Part shown: positions 18,569 through 26,796 of the stretch, piece after piece
Numbering within the stretch: the first letter of the stretch is position 1
Layout of the letters: the number at the start of each line of letters is the position of its first letter
From: Hymenobacter sp. BT559
Lineage (GTDB): Bacteria > Bacteroidota > Bacteroidia > Cytophagales > Hymenobacteraceae
Reading direction: 5' to 3'
Length of the DNA: 64,000 nt
NCBI RefSeq assembly: GCF_016427535.1
Contig: NZ_JAELXV010000009.1
Coordinates: forward strand, 39,598 to 103,597
Notes under the pieces: generated by a model
Told to the model about the DNA's origin: nothing
The model's input: the letters and a program-made list of their open reading frames with translations, nothing else
Databases searched by the model: none
Program-made: the position numbers and the translations under genes

Positions 18569-19030
18569 CTAGCAGCACCCGCCGCCCGGCGTGCAGCTGG
18601 CCATTTGCAGCTGAGGCAAGGCAAACGACTGGGCTGCCGGAATACCACACGCATCCTGGGCTAAGCACGCCGTTTGCTTCGAAGTCAACACAAAGTCGTT
18701 TCCCTCACGGGTCAGGCCAAATTTGCCGATGGTGGCCTGCTGGTATTCGACTTCAATATCCAGGTCCTCCCGGCCTAGTATTCTCTCCGATAGGTTCAGG
18801 ATGTGCAGAAACTTCTCCGGCGCCAAACGGTGGTCATAGTCGCCCGCCTCCCAGAGCTGGAAGTTGGCTACTTTCTCTTGACGCTCCACGCCGCCGCAAT
18901 CGATGAAATGCTTGCTTACCAAGCCTACTTCGGTCACGTGGAAGTGAGCGGGCAGATACTCGCCCGTGGGGAGACGGAAGTTAACGGCTTCTACTTCCGC
19001 TAGGGCCTGCTTTATTTCAGAAATCTTCAT
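18569..19030 (-). CDS. DUF6428-family protein of the ars operon
   Basis: 153 aa. The body (FRLPTGEYLPAHFHVTEVGL, DCGGVERQEKVANFQLW, RLAPEKFLHILNLSE) matches DUF6428, a family confined to arsenic loci of Bacteroidota. The C-terminus carries Cys residues (ACLAQDACG and a terminal GGGCC) suited to binding arsenite. A chaperone or sensor role is inferred; no enzymatic motif is visible. It lies 48 bases downstream of arsR. Confidence 0.85.
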   Translation of the reverse strand: MKISEIKQALAEVEAVNFRLPTGEYLPAHFHVTEVGLVSKHFIDCGGVERQEKVANFQLWEAGDYDHRLAPEKFLHILNLSERILGREDLDIEVEYQQATIGKFGLTREGNDFVLTSKQTACLAQDACGIPAAQSFALPQLQMASCTPGGGCC

Positions 19031-19078
19031 GACGTTGCTGGTTAAATGACTAGGAAAGAAGGAATAAGAGCAGGTGCT

Positions 19079-19429
19079 TTAGCAAGCGCAGGCGTCATCC
19101 GGACTGCACGCCGCGCCCGCGGTGGCCTCCAGGAAAAAGGCCGTAAACTGCTGGTGCACCTTGTTTAGTAGCTCGGTATTGAGGCAGTAGCACACGGTGA
19201 GGCCATCAATTTCGCCGCGTATCAAATCCAAGGCTTTCAACTCTTGCAGATGTTGCGAAACGGTGGTGCGTGAGAGGGGCAACTCAGCGGCGATGTCCCC
19301 CGAGATGCAGGTTTGCTTGCTGGCCAGAAACTGGATGATGGCCACCCGCGCCGGGTGGGCGAGCGCTTTGGCTAGGCGAGCGAGCTGCTGCTGGTCTTCG
19401 GTGAAGGCTGCGGTTTTAGCGTAGGTCAT
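19079..19429 (-). CDS. arsR: ArsR arsenite-responsive repressor
   Basis: 116 aa. The winged helix contains LAKALAHPARVAIIQFLAS, CISGDIAAELPLSRTTVSQH and a wing DGLTVCYCLN. The Cys after the first helix pair (KQTC), the CYC in the wing and the Cys-rich tail (AACSPDDACAC) can bind As(III). It should repress the operon at the palindromic site upstream of the first gene. It overlaps the preceding 86-aa gene by 4 bases (ATGA). Confidence 0.92.
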   Translation of the reverse strand: MTYAKTAAFTEDQQQLARLAKALAHPARVAIIQFLASKQTCISGDIAAELPLSRTTVSQHLQELKALDLIRGEIDGLTVCYCLNTELLNKVHQQFTAFFLEATAGAACSPDDACAC

Positions 19430-19686
19430 AGGGAAGCAGTCGGAAAGTCGGTGGCGGTAGCCGGGGAATCGCTGGTAGCAGCCAGCAGTTGCGTGAGCAG
19501 GGTTTCAGCCCGTTGATAGGCCCGTTGCTCAGCGGCTTGCAGGAGCGTGTCTATTTCTCCCCCTAGTAGCCCGTTATGGATTTTAGCCTGCAAGCGCAGA
19601 CTTTCCAACGCGAGGCATTCCGTGCGGAGCACTCGTTCGAGTAGCACGTGCAGCAGCGCTGATTGGGTAGGTGCGGAAAAAGACAT
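19426..19686 (-). CDS. 86-aa helical protein, first gene of the ars operon
   Basis: Family not recognised. The protein is all-helical and Leu/Ala/Gln-rich (LLHVLLERVLRTECLALESL, LLQAAEQRAYQRAETLLTQL) without signal peptide or membrane span. Its stop overlaps the arsR start (ATGA) and its own start lies 32 bases downstream of the operon -7 box, so it is almost certainly translated. It may be a small partner of ArsR, but nothing in the sequence proves this. Confidence 0.65.
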   Translation of the reverse strand: MSFSAPTQSALLHVLLERVLRTECLALESLRLQAKIHNGLLGGEIDTLLQAAEQRAYQRAETLLTQLLAATSDSPATATDFPTASL

Positions 19687-19717
19687 ACAAGCGGAGCCTC
19701 AGAAGCGAAGTATGTTG

Positions 19718-19755
19718 CAAATATACGTCATAGTATGACGCAAGTTTACGTCATA
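19718..19755 (-). promoter_or_regulatory. ars promoter with triple-heptad ArsR operator
   Basis: The minus-strand -7 box TATATTTG occupies 19725 to 19718. Directly upstream are three copies of the heptad TATGACG/CGTCATA: 19726-19732, 19734-19740 and 19749-19755. The first two form a perfect palindrome with one central base; the second and third form a palindrome with an 8-base spacer. ArsR binding here would block the promoter. A CTTG at 19741-19744 may serve as a weak -33 element. Confidence 0.75.
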
Positions 19756-19839
19756 GGTGAATTTTTCCAATTTCAGCTGTCTGTTCCTGCTTCCAATGAG
19801 AGGATGCTGGCTATAACTAGTTCTTACAGCTTAAGACGT

Positions 19840-21484
19840 TCAGAAACGTGCGGTGGCTGTTGCAGAACTCTTGGCCCGCCTCTGCTCCCGCGCTACCTTC
19901 TGTTTCCAAGCAGCTGTGACCGGCTGTGACGCTGCCGCCAACAGGCCAAAAACTGCCCCTGGAGCCGAGGAACAGGCAGGGCGATAGCCGAGCGCGGGGT
20001 TTGCTTGGGCTGGTGCTTGAGCAGCTTCTTGAGATTGAAGGCGAGGGCGGTCAGCAACATCATTTTATGGGCGCTACTGCGACCCTTCGTATTCACGCGC
20101 CGCAGCCCGTAGTGCTGGAGCAGACTGCCAAAAACCGGTTCAACGGTGCGCTGCCGCAATCCCCGCATGTGGCGACCGGGCCGGCTTTGCTGCCGGGCGA
20201 GCGCCCGGCGGTACTGGGCATCGTAGGCGGTGCGAATGAGCTGTCGCTTCTTGACGTTGGGTGCACAGGAGGGTTTGAGCGGGCACAAGCGGCAGTCCCG
20301 ACTGGCGGCGCGGTAAACTTTGGCTAGACCCCCATCCTGATTCTTATAAAAGCTCTTGAAGGAGAGCGTTTTGCCTGCTGAACAGGTAAAGCAGTCCGTT
20401 TCCGCTTCATACCGAAAGCTGTCGATTTCGGGCTTGTACTTGCCAAAAACAGGAATCCAGGGCGTGATGCCCCGGGCTTCGAGCAAAGCGTAGTTCACCC
20501 CATTCGAGTAGTTGGTGTCCGCCACCAGGTCTACTAGCGGGAGGTCCTGGGCGAGTAGGCGCTGCTGCAAGGGCTCGACCAGGCTCGGCAGCAGCGTGCA
20601 GTCACGCCGGTCGGCAAAGTCAGCCTGCACGTGGCTGATAACCCCGTGGGCCTCGTCCACGGCCATACTACAGAGGTAATTCAGGGCCCGCGCTTTGCCG
20701 GGCTTGACAGAGATGCGCGCATCGGGGTCAGCGGGGCTGTAGTGCGTTTTGTTACTGAGTAGCCGCGCTTGCGGCCGACTGCGCCCCAAAGGGCCACTGT
20801 CGTTGCGCAGGTAGCGCGCGTGGGCGGAAGCTACGCGTCGTAGGTGATGGGCCGGGCTGGTGAGCAGCGCTTCCGGTGCGGCGGCCGGCGCCTCTTGAAC
20901 AGGCTTGTCGGCTACGTGCAGCACAGGTGGCGATTCGTCGGCGGACTGCTTGTCGATTAGGCTCTCTAACGAGGCGTTGGCCTTGACGAAGGCGGAGTCT
21001 ACTGCCTGGGTGTGGCCCGTGACGAGCCCAGCGGCTACACACTGGGCAAAGACGTGGTCAAACAGGTGCTCAAAGATGGCGGTGGGATAGAGCTGGCGTG
21101 TGCGACTGATAGTCGAGTGCCAAGGGAGGTCCTCGTCCACTTCATAGCCCAGAAAATACAGGATATCGAGCCGCAGGCTACAGTGCTCTATAAGGCGCCG
21201 GTCGCTGACCAAGTTTTCCAGGCGGCTGACGAGCAGCAGCTTGAAGAACACGACGGGGTCCAAAGAGGGCTGGCCGGTATGGCTGTAGAGAGCCTGGGTC
21301 TGGGCATAGAGAAAGTCCCAGTCCAGCAGGTCGGCCAATCGGCGGTAGAGATTGTGGCGTGGCACGCGCTCCGACAAGCGAAAGCGCAGCACGACTTTAT
21401 CGACGAACTGTTTATGGCCCTGCATAGCTCTAAGATACCACTGGCCAGTCATCTACTTCTGCAACAGCCACTGCGCAATTCTGA
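19840..21484 (-). mobile_element. IS1182-family insertion sequence
   Basis: About 1.64 kb. Terminal inverted repeats of about 29-30 bp lie at 19840-19869 and 21455-21484 and match at about 25 positions, sharing the core GTGGCTGTTGCAGAA. The element holds one full-length transposase on the minus strand. No convincing target duplication is visible beside the repeats, so the outer edges may be off by a few bases. It sits between the ars operon and the partition region. Confidence 0.85.
19893..21425 (-). CDS. IS1182-family transposase (DDE)
   Basis: About 510 aa from ATG at 21423-21425 (an in-frame ATG 27 bases upstream is possible). The N-terminal DUF772-type region (RLADLLDWDFLYAQTQALY, LDPVVFFKLLLVSRLENLVS) is followed by the DDE core with AVDSAFVKANAS and VADTNYSNGVNYALLE. 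A zinc-ribbon insert (CRLCPLKPSC) and the C-terminal RGLRQRTVEPVFGSL (catalytic Glu) complete it. Length and order match intact IS1182 transposases, so the copy looks functional. Confidence 0.93.
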   Translation of the reverse strand: MQGHKQFVDKVVLRFRLSERVPRHNLYRRLADLLDWDFLYAQTQALYSHTGQPSLDPVVFFKLLLVSRLENLVSDRRLIEHCSLRLDILYFLGYEVDEDLPWHSTISRTRQLYPTAIFEHLFDHVFAQCVAAGLVTGHTQAVDSAFVKANASLESLIDKQSADESPPVLHVADKPVQEAPAAAPEALLTSPAHHLRRVASAHARYLRNDSGPLGRSRPQARLLSNKTHYSPADPDARISVKPGKARALNYLCSMAVDEAHGVISHVQADFADRRDCTLLPSLVEPLQQRLLAQDLPLVDLVADTNYSNGVNYALLEARGITPWIPVFGKYKPEIDSFRYEAETDCFTCSAGKTLSFKSFYKNQDGGLAKVYRAASRDCRLCPLKPSCAPNVKKRQLIRTAYDAQYRRALARQQSRPGRHMRGLRQRTVEPVFGSLLQHYGLRRVNTKGRSSAHKMMLLTALAFNLKKLLKHQPKQTPRSAIALPVPRLQGQFLACWRQRHSRSQLLGNRR

Positions 21485-21849
21485 TACCCCCTCCCCTACC
21501 CCACCAGATAGCTCAAAAAGACGCTTTCTGGCGGGTCAAGAAGTGGGTTCTGAAAGTTTTGAGCGCATAGATTTGTGACCTAGCCTTTCTGAGCTGTGTT
21601 GCAGTTCACCATTAAGCGGATTGAACTGGTATAGCTGGCTCTTACCTTGGATTTGCTTATCTCGCTGAATTGGGCGTTGAACCTGGAAGTGCGGGATTTA
21701 GTAAATGACCCTGCCATCACCAATTCCGATAAGGAGGTGTAAATAACAGGTAGCTGGGTAGAGGGGTAGGAGACATTGAATTCCTGTGCAAACACAGAAT
21801 TTTTGTTAAGTAGCTTAATAATATGCTCATAGCAGGTATACGACTCTTG

Positions 21850-21975
21850 CTTACCAGAAATACCGGTATTTATGATATTGCCGGTATTTCTGGTATTACT
21901 ATTATTACTGGTAAAGGTGGTAGTACTGGTAAAGACGGTAGTACATGAAATACCGGCATTACCGGTATTTCTGCT
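21850..21975. repeat. Centromere-like repeat cluster upstream of parA (candidate parS)
   Basis: Several palindromic variants of AATACCGGTATT occur, including CCAGAAATACCGGTATT near 21853, its inverse around 21881-21897, and a palindromic pair at 21947-21971. Two direct 18-base repeats (ACTGGTAAAGNNGGTAGT) lie at about 21907-21942. The cluster ends about 30 bases before parA, the usual position of a ParA-system centromere and autoregulatory operator. The same CCAGAAATAC-GGTATT core reappears in the large hairpin behind the par genes. The rest of 21485-22006 holds no supported gene. Confidence 0.6.
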
Positions 21976-22006
21976 AACTTGCGAACTCATTGTTTTTCTC
22001 TGACCT

Positions 22007-22798
22007 ATGCAGCTGCCATCCGGCTCCGTTCGCTCACCACAGATTATCGCGGTCACCAATAACAAAGGTGGCGTGGGTAAAACCACCACTACCCTGAATG
22101 TGGCGGCTGAATTAGCTCATCGGGGTTATCGCACATTGCTCATTGACCTGGATATGCAGGCTAATGCGACTACCGGTCTGTTTAAGCGTGGTGCGCCTGG
22201 AGGACGTACCGTGGGCATGGGTCTACTGGGTGAAGCAGCGGCAGCCGAGTTGATAGTAAAGACCTCTCTGGCGAATCTCTCGCTTATGCCAGCTAATATT
22301 CACCTAGCCAAACAGAGCGAAGAGCTTTATCGTCAGGATGGCTATGAGCAGCGTTTAAAGCAACTGCTGGCCCCAGTGGCGTCCAATTATGACTTCGTCA
22401 TTATTGACTGCCCACCCATGCTGGGGGCAATGACCTACGTCGCCCTTGCTGCCGCAACAGCCTACCTGGTGCCCTGCGAACCTGAAAAATACTCCTTCGA
22501 CGGTCTGCGCCTAGTTGTCAATCTAGCGAGTGGTGTTCAGGCACAAATCAATCCTGACCTGAAAATGGCCGGGGTATTTTTTACTAAATACAATCCCAAA
22601 AAGCGCAGTAGCCTACACCATGATATTGTGGACGCTGCTGAGCATCTCTATCCGGATAAAGTACTGCCTAATATCCGCGCCGACCAGTCGCTGGCTCAGG
22701 CGCAGCGGGTCGGAGAGCCTGCCATCCTATATAAACCGGACTGCAATGGAGTCGCCGACTACGCCACCTTGACAACTGCCATCCTCGAAAATCTATGA
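22007..22798 (+). CDS. parA: ParA-type partition ATPase
   Basis: 263 aa. A deviant Walker A (NNKGGVGKTTTTLNVA) lies at residues 17-33, followed by switch I DLDMQANATTGL and Walker B FVIIDCPPMLG. There is no long N-terminal HTH extension, which places it with small (type Ib-like) plasmid ParA proteins. It drives segregation of plasmid copies by ATP-dependent binding to the nucleoid. It overlaps the following small gene by 4 bases (ATGA) and is preceded by repeat-rich DNA, a typical partition cassette. Confidence 0.93.
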   Translation: MQLPSGSVRSPQIIAVTNNKGGVGKTTTTLNVAAELAHRGYRTLLIDLDMQANATTGLFKRGAPGGRTVGMGLLGEAAAAELIVKTSLANLSLMPANIHLAKQSEELYRQDGYEQRLKQLLAPVASNYDFVIIDCPPMLGAMTYVALAAATAYLVPCEPEKYSFDGLRLVVNLASGVQAQINPDLKMAGVFFTKYNPKKRSSLHHDIVDAAEHLYPDKVLPNIRADQSLAQAQRVGEPAILYKPDCNGVADYATLTTAILENL

Positions 22799-23088
22799 AG
22801 AAGCCTGCATCCAAAGCGCCGAAGGACCTCACCGACCTCATTGGCCCGGCATCCTACGAGCCCCAGACTCAGCCTGCCTTTACGACGGCCTCGTTACCCC
22901 CCGCCAAACCTAAATATCTCAAATTTACTGACCGCATAACCCCTGAAAACCGCTTACACATGGACCGAGTAGCTTATTGGGGGCATGGTGAAGCTCGGAA
23001 GCTAGTCAACATTTTCAACGCTGCCTTGGCTGCCTATTTTGCTACTCACCCAGATGCTCAACGACCTACGCCTGACGAAAAAGAATAA
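22795..23088 (+). CDS. Small partner of ParA (putative centromere-binding protein)
   Basis: 97 aa, translationally coupled to parA. The first 40 residues are Pro/Lys-rich and probably disordered. Residues 45-85 (FTDRITPENRLHMDRVAYWG, ARKLVNIFNAALAAYF) could form a ribbon-helix-helix or short helical DNA-binding unit. It shows no ParB/Spo0J signature. Position and size fit the small ParB-like partners of type Ib systems; the DNA-binding role is inferred. Confidence 0.7.
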   Translation: MKKPASKAPKDLTDLIGPASYEPQTQPAFTTASLPPAKPKYLKFTDRITPENRLHMDRVAYWGHGEARKLVNIFNAALAAYFATHPDAQRPTPDEKE

Positions 23089-23097
23089 GGTGTTATC

Positions 23098-23176
23098 GAA
23101 AAGCCATATTTGCCAGAAAGGGAGGTAATACCAGAAATACTGGTATTACCTCCCTTTCTGGCAAATATGGCTTTTC
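23098..23176. repeat. 37-bp perfect inverted repeat behind the par operon
   Basis: Arms 23098-23134 and 23140-23176 are perfectly complementary over 37 bases around the 5-base loop AAATA. The inner part contains TACCAGAAATACTGGTA, close to the repeats upstream of parA. There is no T-run beyond the right arm. It begins 10 bases after the stop codon of the ParA partner gene, so it could be a transcriptional barrier, a second centromere or a replication or recombination site. Confidence 0.9.
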
Positions 23177-23308
23177 AGTAGTATTTCCAGGTCAGATTCA
23201 AACTAGTGAAGTAGTGGATGTGCGTGACAGTTAACTGGTGAAAATGTCACCCAATAAATAGAAGGTGGGGTTGCCGCAAGTTTCGGCTGAGTCTAGAATT
23301 TAAGGATT

Positions 23309-23600
23309 TGTCTCGTCCGGAAATAAGTTGACCGTTTGACGATATTCCGAGCCTGGGGTAACCAGTTCGCTGGTAGTACTAAAAGTACTTCATTCTGGCG
23401 GCTCCGTTACTGACGGTTTGTAGTAATTTTTCCAGTGCCGTTCTAGAGGGCCCAGCTGCGGTGCGCCTCGTTCGGGCTTTGCATGGTACAGTTCAGATGG
23501 GAGCGTTTGTAGTTGTAGAGAAACACCGCTCCTCCGGATATTGGCCGGCCTCGTCCAGCGAGCGCATGAGGTACTAGCTCAGGTATTCGACCAGGCCAAG
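23309..23600 (-). pseudogene. IS3-family transposase remnant
   Basis: Minus-strand codons 23529 to 23443 encode AVFLYNYKRSHLNCTMQSPN EAH...L-stop (split here only for length), the typical C-terminus of an IS3-family OrfB integrase core. Upstream the homology continues in another frame (LMRSLDEAGQYPEE) behind an in-frame stop, so the gene is frameshifted. TGTCTCGTCCGGAAATAAG at 23309 may be the original IS end. Only about 0.3 kb of the element survives. Confidence 0.6.
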
Positions 23601-23700
23601 CGCGGCGGTCCCCAGCAGGCTACGGGCCGGTGACCGGGCGCCCGACGTGTAGCTAGCGACGGGCTAGTGGCTATCTGACCAGTTGAGCGGCAATGACTGG

Positions 23701-23886
23701 AAGCTCTAGCTCTTCAACTCGGCCGAAGTAGCAGCCCCTATTTACCTCAAGTGCATCAAAGTAGACAATGACGTGCTACGTCAAGCGTATGGACGCTCCG
23801 ATGGTCTGATGCTAATTCGCCCGGATAGCTACATTGCCCTCTTCGTTGCTACCTGGGGCGAGGCGCATACCTATTTCGACCAGTAG
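23701..23886 (+). pseudogene. Decayed C-terminus of an FAD monooxygenase-like gene
   Basis: The frame 23701-23886 has one internal stop (third codon), then reads LFNSAEVAAPIYLKCIKVDN... and YGRSDGLMLIRPDSYIALFV before a final stop. The 'LxxRPDGYIAL' segment is typical of the C-terminal domain of FAD-dependent aromatic hydroxylases. No start or FAD-binding part is left. The call rests on a short motif. Confidence 0.4.
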
Positions 23887-24392
23887 CGGTAAGCTGCCAG
23901 CGCAGATTCGCTCGCCCTCTGGGGGAGGAGTGCTGGCCCTACCCAGGAACCTAGTCGTGGCCAGCTCATACTAGGTCGTTGACAGGGTGAACTGCCACTA
24001 CATTTCCCAGTCAGGCAGACGGGCAACTCACTGGTCTGTGCTACCTATTAACTCACCTGTTTAGCTTTTGGAACAAACCTTTAACCAAGGCCAAGTTTGG
24101 TACAGATGTTATATGGCTTGCCCACTTACCCGAATTAGAGTACCAGAAAGCAGTCAGAAGTGTTTAATCGGATACAACTAAGGTCCTACTCGCAGAAGCA
24201 GGCCCTGTAGGAGGCCCTCGACTTACTACTATCCAGTGCTACCCCCGCCCGGACGCGGGTCCAGGAGTAGCAACGTCGCCAGCGTATTCAGCGGGACCGC
24301 CGGGGCGAGGTGGGAGGATGAGAATGGTAGTCCAACGGCTAACGTCGACTCTTCAACGCCGCTAATCTCCTGCGTAGGGGCAGATGGAGTGC
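23887..24392. other. Gene-free stretch between decayed remnants and rep
   Basis: No supported coding region. It contains the short motif CAAACCTTTAACCAAGGCCA at 24074, followed at 24092 by AAGTTTGGTACAGATGTTA, which recurs identically at 56082-56100. Short open frames here (for example 24236-24433) have no family resemblance. The stretch looks like debris of earlier insertions. Confidence 0.5.
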
Positions 24393-25460
24393 TCAAGATG
24401 GCTTTCGAGCGCCCGGGCCTACGTTTGCGATAGTAAGGAAAAGGCCACCAGGATTCTTAGTGGCTTTTAGCTTGTCCGTTTTGAGGTCAAAGATGAATTT
24501 AAACAACTTGGTTACCAAGTCAGGATCTTGTAGAATCCTGCCGCGTAAGACCGGTAACATGATACCAAGGTCATCCAAGTATTTGGCAGCGGTCGTCAAT
24601 TTGTCAGTCTCGGCTGGCTGCTGAAAGGAGCGAGCCGGCGACGCAGACTTCTTGTGCGTGATATTGAAGCGGGCTCTGTCGAAGGAGCGTCCCTTCTTCA
24701 GCAGTTCATAGGATATATTGAGTTCCGTGTGCTCATTTATCTGTGCTACGGCCACGTCCAGCACGCGTTCTTTGAGTTGACTGATTTTAGTGAACAAGTT
24801 TTTGCCTTTTTCCTTGCTTTTGCTATCCGGATTTTCACCGCTTGATTCCCTGTCGTCCAAATTCCTATCGTCCGCTTCCTTGGTCTTCGCTTTTCTCCTA
24901 GTCTTGCCTTTAGTGGGCTCCTCCGCGCTCAAGTTCAGCATATAGCGAAGCTCTACCAGCGTGTAAACCTGGGTAGCGTCCTTATCCTTCCACTGGCTAA
25001 CCAGATGATATATTCGCTTGGCGTATTTGCTGGTCAGTTTCAGTGCCGACTGCAACTCGTAGGAGGTAAAATTCTCCTTTAAATCAAACAGGTAGGGGCG
25101 GATTGATTTGGTCAGTTCAATGACGATGCGTCCTTCCCCGAGCACGTACACCACTCGGTCCATCATCCAAAGCTGGATGACCTGACCATGCTCCCTAACG
25201 TTGAACATACGAGAACCCATGCTTTCTGTCGCTTCCTGCAACTGGCTGTAGTTCCACTGTCGGCCACTAATTTTTTCCATTTCCTTCAGATAGAGCGTAT
25301 AGACCTTATCAGGCGGGTCTTCGCGTCCTAAACTGGTCAGCAGGAAGAACATGATATCCATCTGGCAAGCGGAATAATCATAGCGAGCGGTCGTGATAGC
25401 ATTGTGCTGACGAATTTCATATGGTCTTGGCGACGCTTCAGCAACAGGAGAGTAGTCCAT
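24393..25460 (-). CDS. Rep_3-type plasmid replication initiator
   Basis: 355 aa from ATG at 25458-25460. Two winged-helix-like units are recognisable: an N-terminal one (MDIMFFLLTSLGREDPPDKV, then YLKEMEKISGRQWNYSQLQE) and a central one (ELQSALKLTSKYAKRIYHLV, YTLVELRYMLNL). A long Lys/Glu-rich hydrophilic linker (residues 190-235) separates them from the C-terminal DNA-binding part (ISYELLKKGRSFDRARFNI). The order matches Bacteroidota initiators of the Rep_3 superfamily. It binds the iterons that begin 76 bases upstream of its start and recruits DnaA and the replisome. Confidence 0.85.
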   Translation of the reverse strand: MDYSPVAEASPRPYEIRQHNAITTARYDYSACQMDIMFFLLTSLGREDPPDKVYTLYLKEMEKISGRQWNYSQLQEATESMGSRMFNVREHGQVIQLWMMDRVVYVLGEGRIVIELTKSIRPYLFDLKENFTSYELQSALKLTSKYAKRIYHLVSQWKDKDATQVYTLVELRYMLNLSAEEPTKGKTRRKAKTKEADDRNLDDRESSGENPDSKSKEKGKNLFTKISQLKERVLDVAVAQINEHTELNISYELLKKGRSFDRARFNITHKKSASPARSFQQPAETDKLTTAAKYLDDLGIMLPVLRGRILQDPDLVTKLFKFIFDLKTDKLKATKNPGGLFLTIANVGPGARKPS

Positions 25461-25480
25461 AGCAAGAGGGAATGGGCAAC

Positions 25481-26070
25481 AAAGATAAGTTATCCACATT
25501 TATAAAAGCCACATTTGAAAAACAACGTGGCTTTCCACTTATAAAAAGTGGCTTTCCCACTTATAAAAAGTGGCTTTTCGCTTATAAAAAGTGGTTTTCC
25601 ACTTATAAAAAGTGGTTTTCCACTTATAAAAAGTGGTTTTCCGAGCTTGCAAGCTACTGATTTATAGATAATTGTGAGCCCTACAAATAGAACAAATAAT
25701 TAAAAATATCACAAGTTGTTGTGACTTTTTTTTTAGGCATTTAGAGTCTGGTAAGTTATCCACATATGAAATGAGTGCCCCCAGGAGAAACAAAAACAAA
25801 CAAATACGCGAGAGCGTAGTCTGATGAAAAATGGAATTGCACTTTTCCAATTATATTTTTAACAATGCTAAGTTAAAACCACTTTTTATAAGTCAATCTT
25901 ATGGACTTGGATAATAATAATAATAATTTTAATTTTTCCTGCATTTGCTCTAGAATAGGATGAATTTGCCAATTTTTTCAAAGAGAAACAAGCCTCAATA
26001 GAAGAATAGTGCAAATTATTCACGAGTTTTTAAATGTCTAAAACGCGAAAAACCACTTTTTATAAGTCTG
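25481..26070. other. Iteron-type replication origin (oriV)
   Basis: Two perfect DnaA boxes TTATCCACA lie at 25490-25498 and 25756-25764. Five direct iterons lie between them, and two more copies in inverted orientation occur at 25879-25893 and 26053-26067. The DNA from 25660 to 26060 is strongly AT-rich (including TAATAATAATAATAATTTTA), fitting a duplex-unwinding element. All of this is directly upstream of the initiator gene, so the origin call is strong. Confidence 0.9.
25537..25636 (+). repeat. Five direct iterons, 21-22-bp period
   Basis: ACTTATAAAAAGTGG begins at 25537, 25559, 25580 (first base G), 25601 and 25622, so the period is 22, 21, 21 and 21 bases, two helical turns. Copies 1 and 2 are followed by CTTT, copies 3-5 by TTTTCC. 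A degenerate sixth copy precedes them near 25497. Each unit is itself palindromic (CCACTT...AAGTGG). Confidence 0.95.
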
Positions 26071-26592
26071 TGCCTATGTGCGCACACGCTACAGTACATA
26101 CTATTGAAGGTTAGTAGGTTATACAAATAGTACGTATCTAATTCAACTTGTTTTACGGCATGTTTGCTTGCTTTTTAGCTGTTACACGATGTCTCAGAAT
26201 CACCTCTTCATGCCAATCAATATGACATCCTACTGCTATACTTAAGATAGGTGAGTTCTTTTACATCCCATTCTCTATCCGTTGCGTTATCCTACAATTA
26301 ACCATACTTGTACTAATGCAAAACAAGAAAAAGTCAAGCCTATCCTAGACAGAACGTTGCACGATAAATAGGATAAAACAGCTAAAGCTGAAGGCAGAGT
26401 CAGCCCCCGCTCGCAGCGAATTTAAACTCTGCTTTGAACACACAGAATTTTGTCAATAGAACAGATAAGAGACAGTACCACTTGGTTTTACCCTAAGTGC
26501 TCTCAGTTAACAGGGTGGTTGGGAATTTAACATACCGTCATAATGAGCTTGCCAAAGTATATCTACTACTTCATCTAGGCCGTTCAATGAAG
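26071..26592. other. AT-rich gene-free stretch between oriV and Tn3 remnant
   Basis: About 520 bases without a supported gene. Composition is clearly AT-richer than the resistance regions. No iteron, terminator or convincing promoter was seen beyond the origin boundary. Confidence 0.5.
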
Positions 26593-26796
26593 CGGTAGAG
26601 ACGCTTCGATACTGCTTATGCTAGCGTTACGCGAACTGGGGCGGGCCATGCGCACCGAGTTTATGCTGCGCTACATGGACGACCACGACTTGCACAAGCG
26701 CATTAATGACCAGTTTGACAAGCTGGAAAGCACGCACCAGTTCGCTCGCGTCATGGTTTATGGGCAAAACGGGCAGTTTCACTACGCCGGCAAAAA
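26593..26796 (+). pseudogene. Tn3-family transposase remnant, left part of interrupted gene
   Basis: In the frame ending at 26796 the sequence reads LALRELGRAMRTEFMLRYMD, then HKRINDQFDKLESTHQFARV and ends HYAGKK. This is the C-terminal 'N/D-x-GEarHalaR' region of Tn3 transposases, although the Glu of that motif lies in an altered context (DKLESTHQFARV). The 5' two-thirds of the gene are missing. The frame is broken at 26797 by the left inverted repeat of the 29.4-kb transposon and continues in frame at 56222. Confidence 0.8.

Noticed and set aside
21580..21990. Minus-strand open frame of about 135 codons divergent from parA
   Set aside because: Its N-terminal half is a Thr/Asn-rich translation of the centromere-like repeats, and no family resemblance is visible; it cannot be excluded but is not supported.
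25537..25636. Possible CRISPR-like array of evenly spaced repeats
   Set aside because: Repeats of 15 bases with 6-7-base gaps and no unique spacers, beside rep and DnaA boxes: iterons, not CRISPR.
25472..25660. Short frame with repeated YKKWFSTYKKWFS
   Set aside because: Mere translation of the iterons; the repeats are explained by the replication origin.
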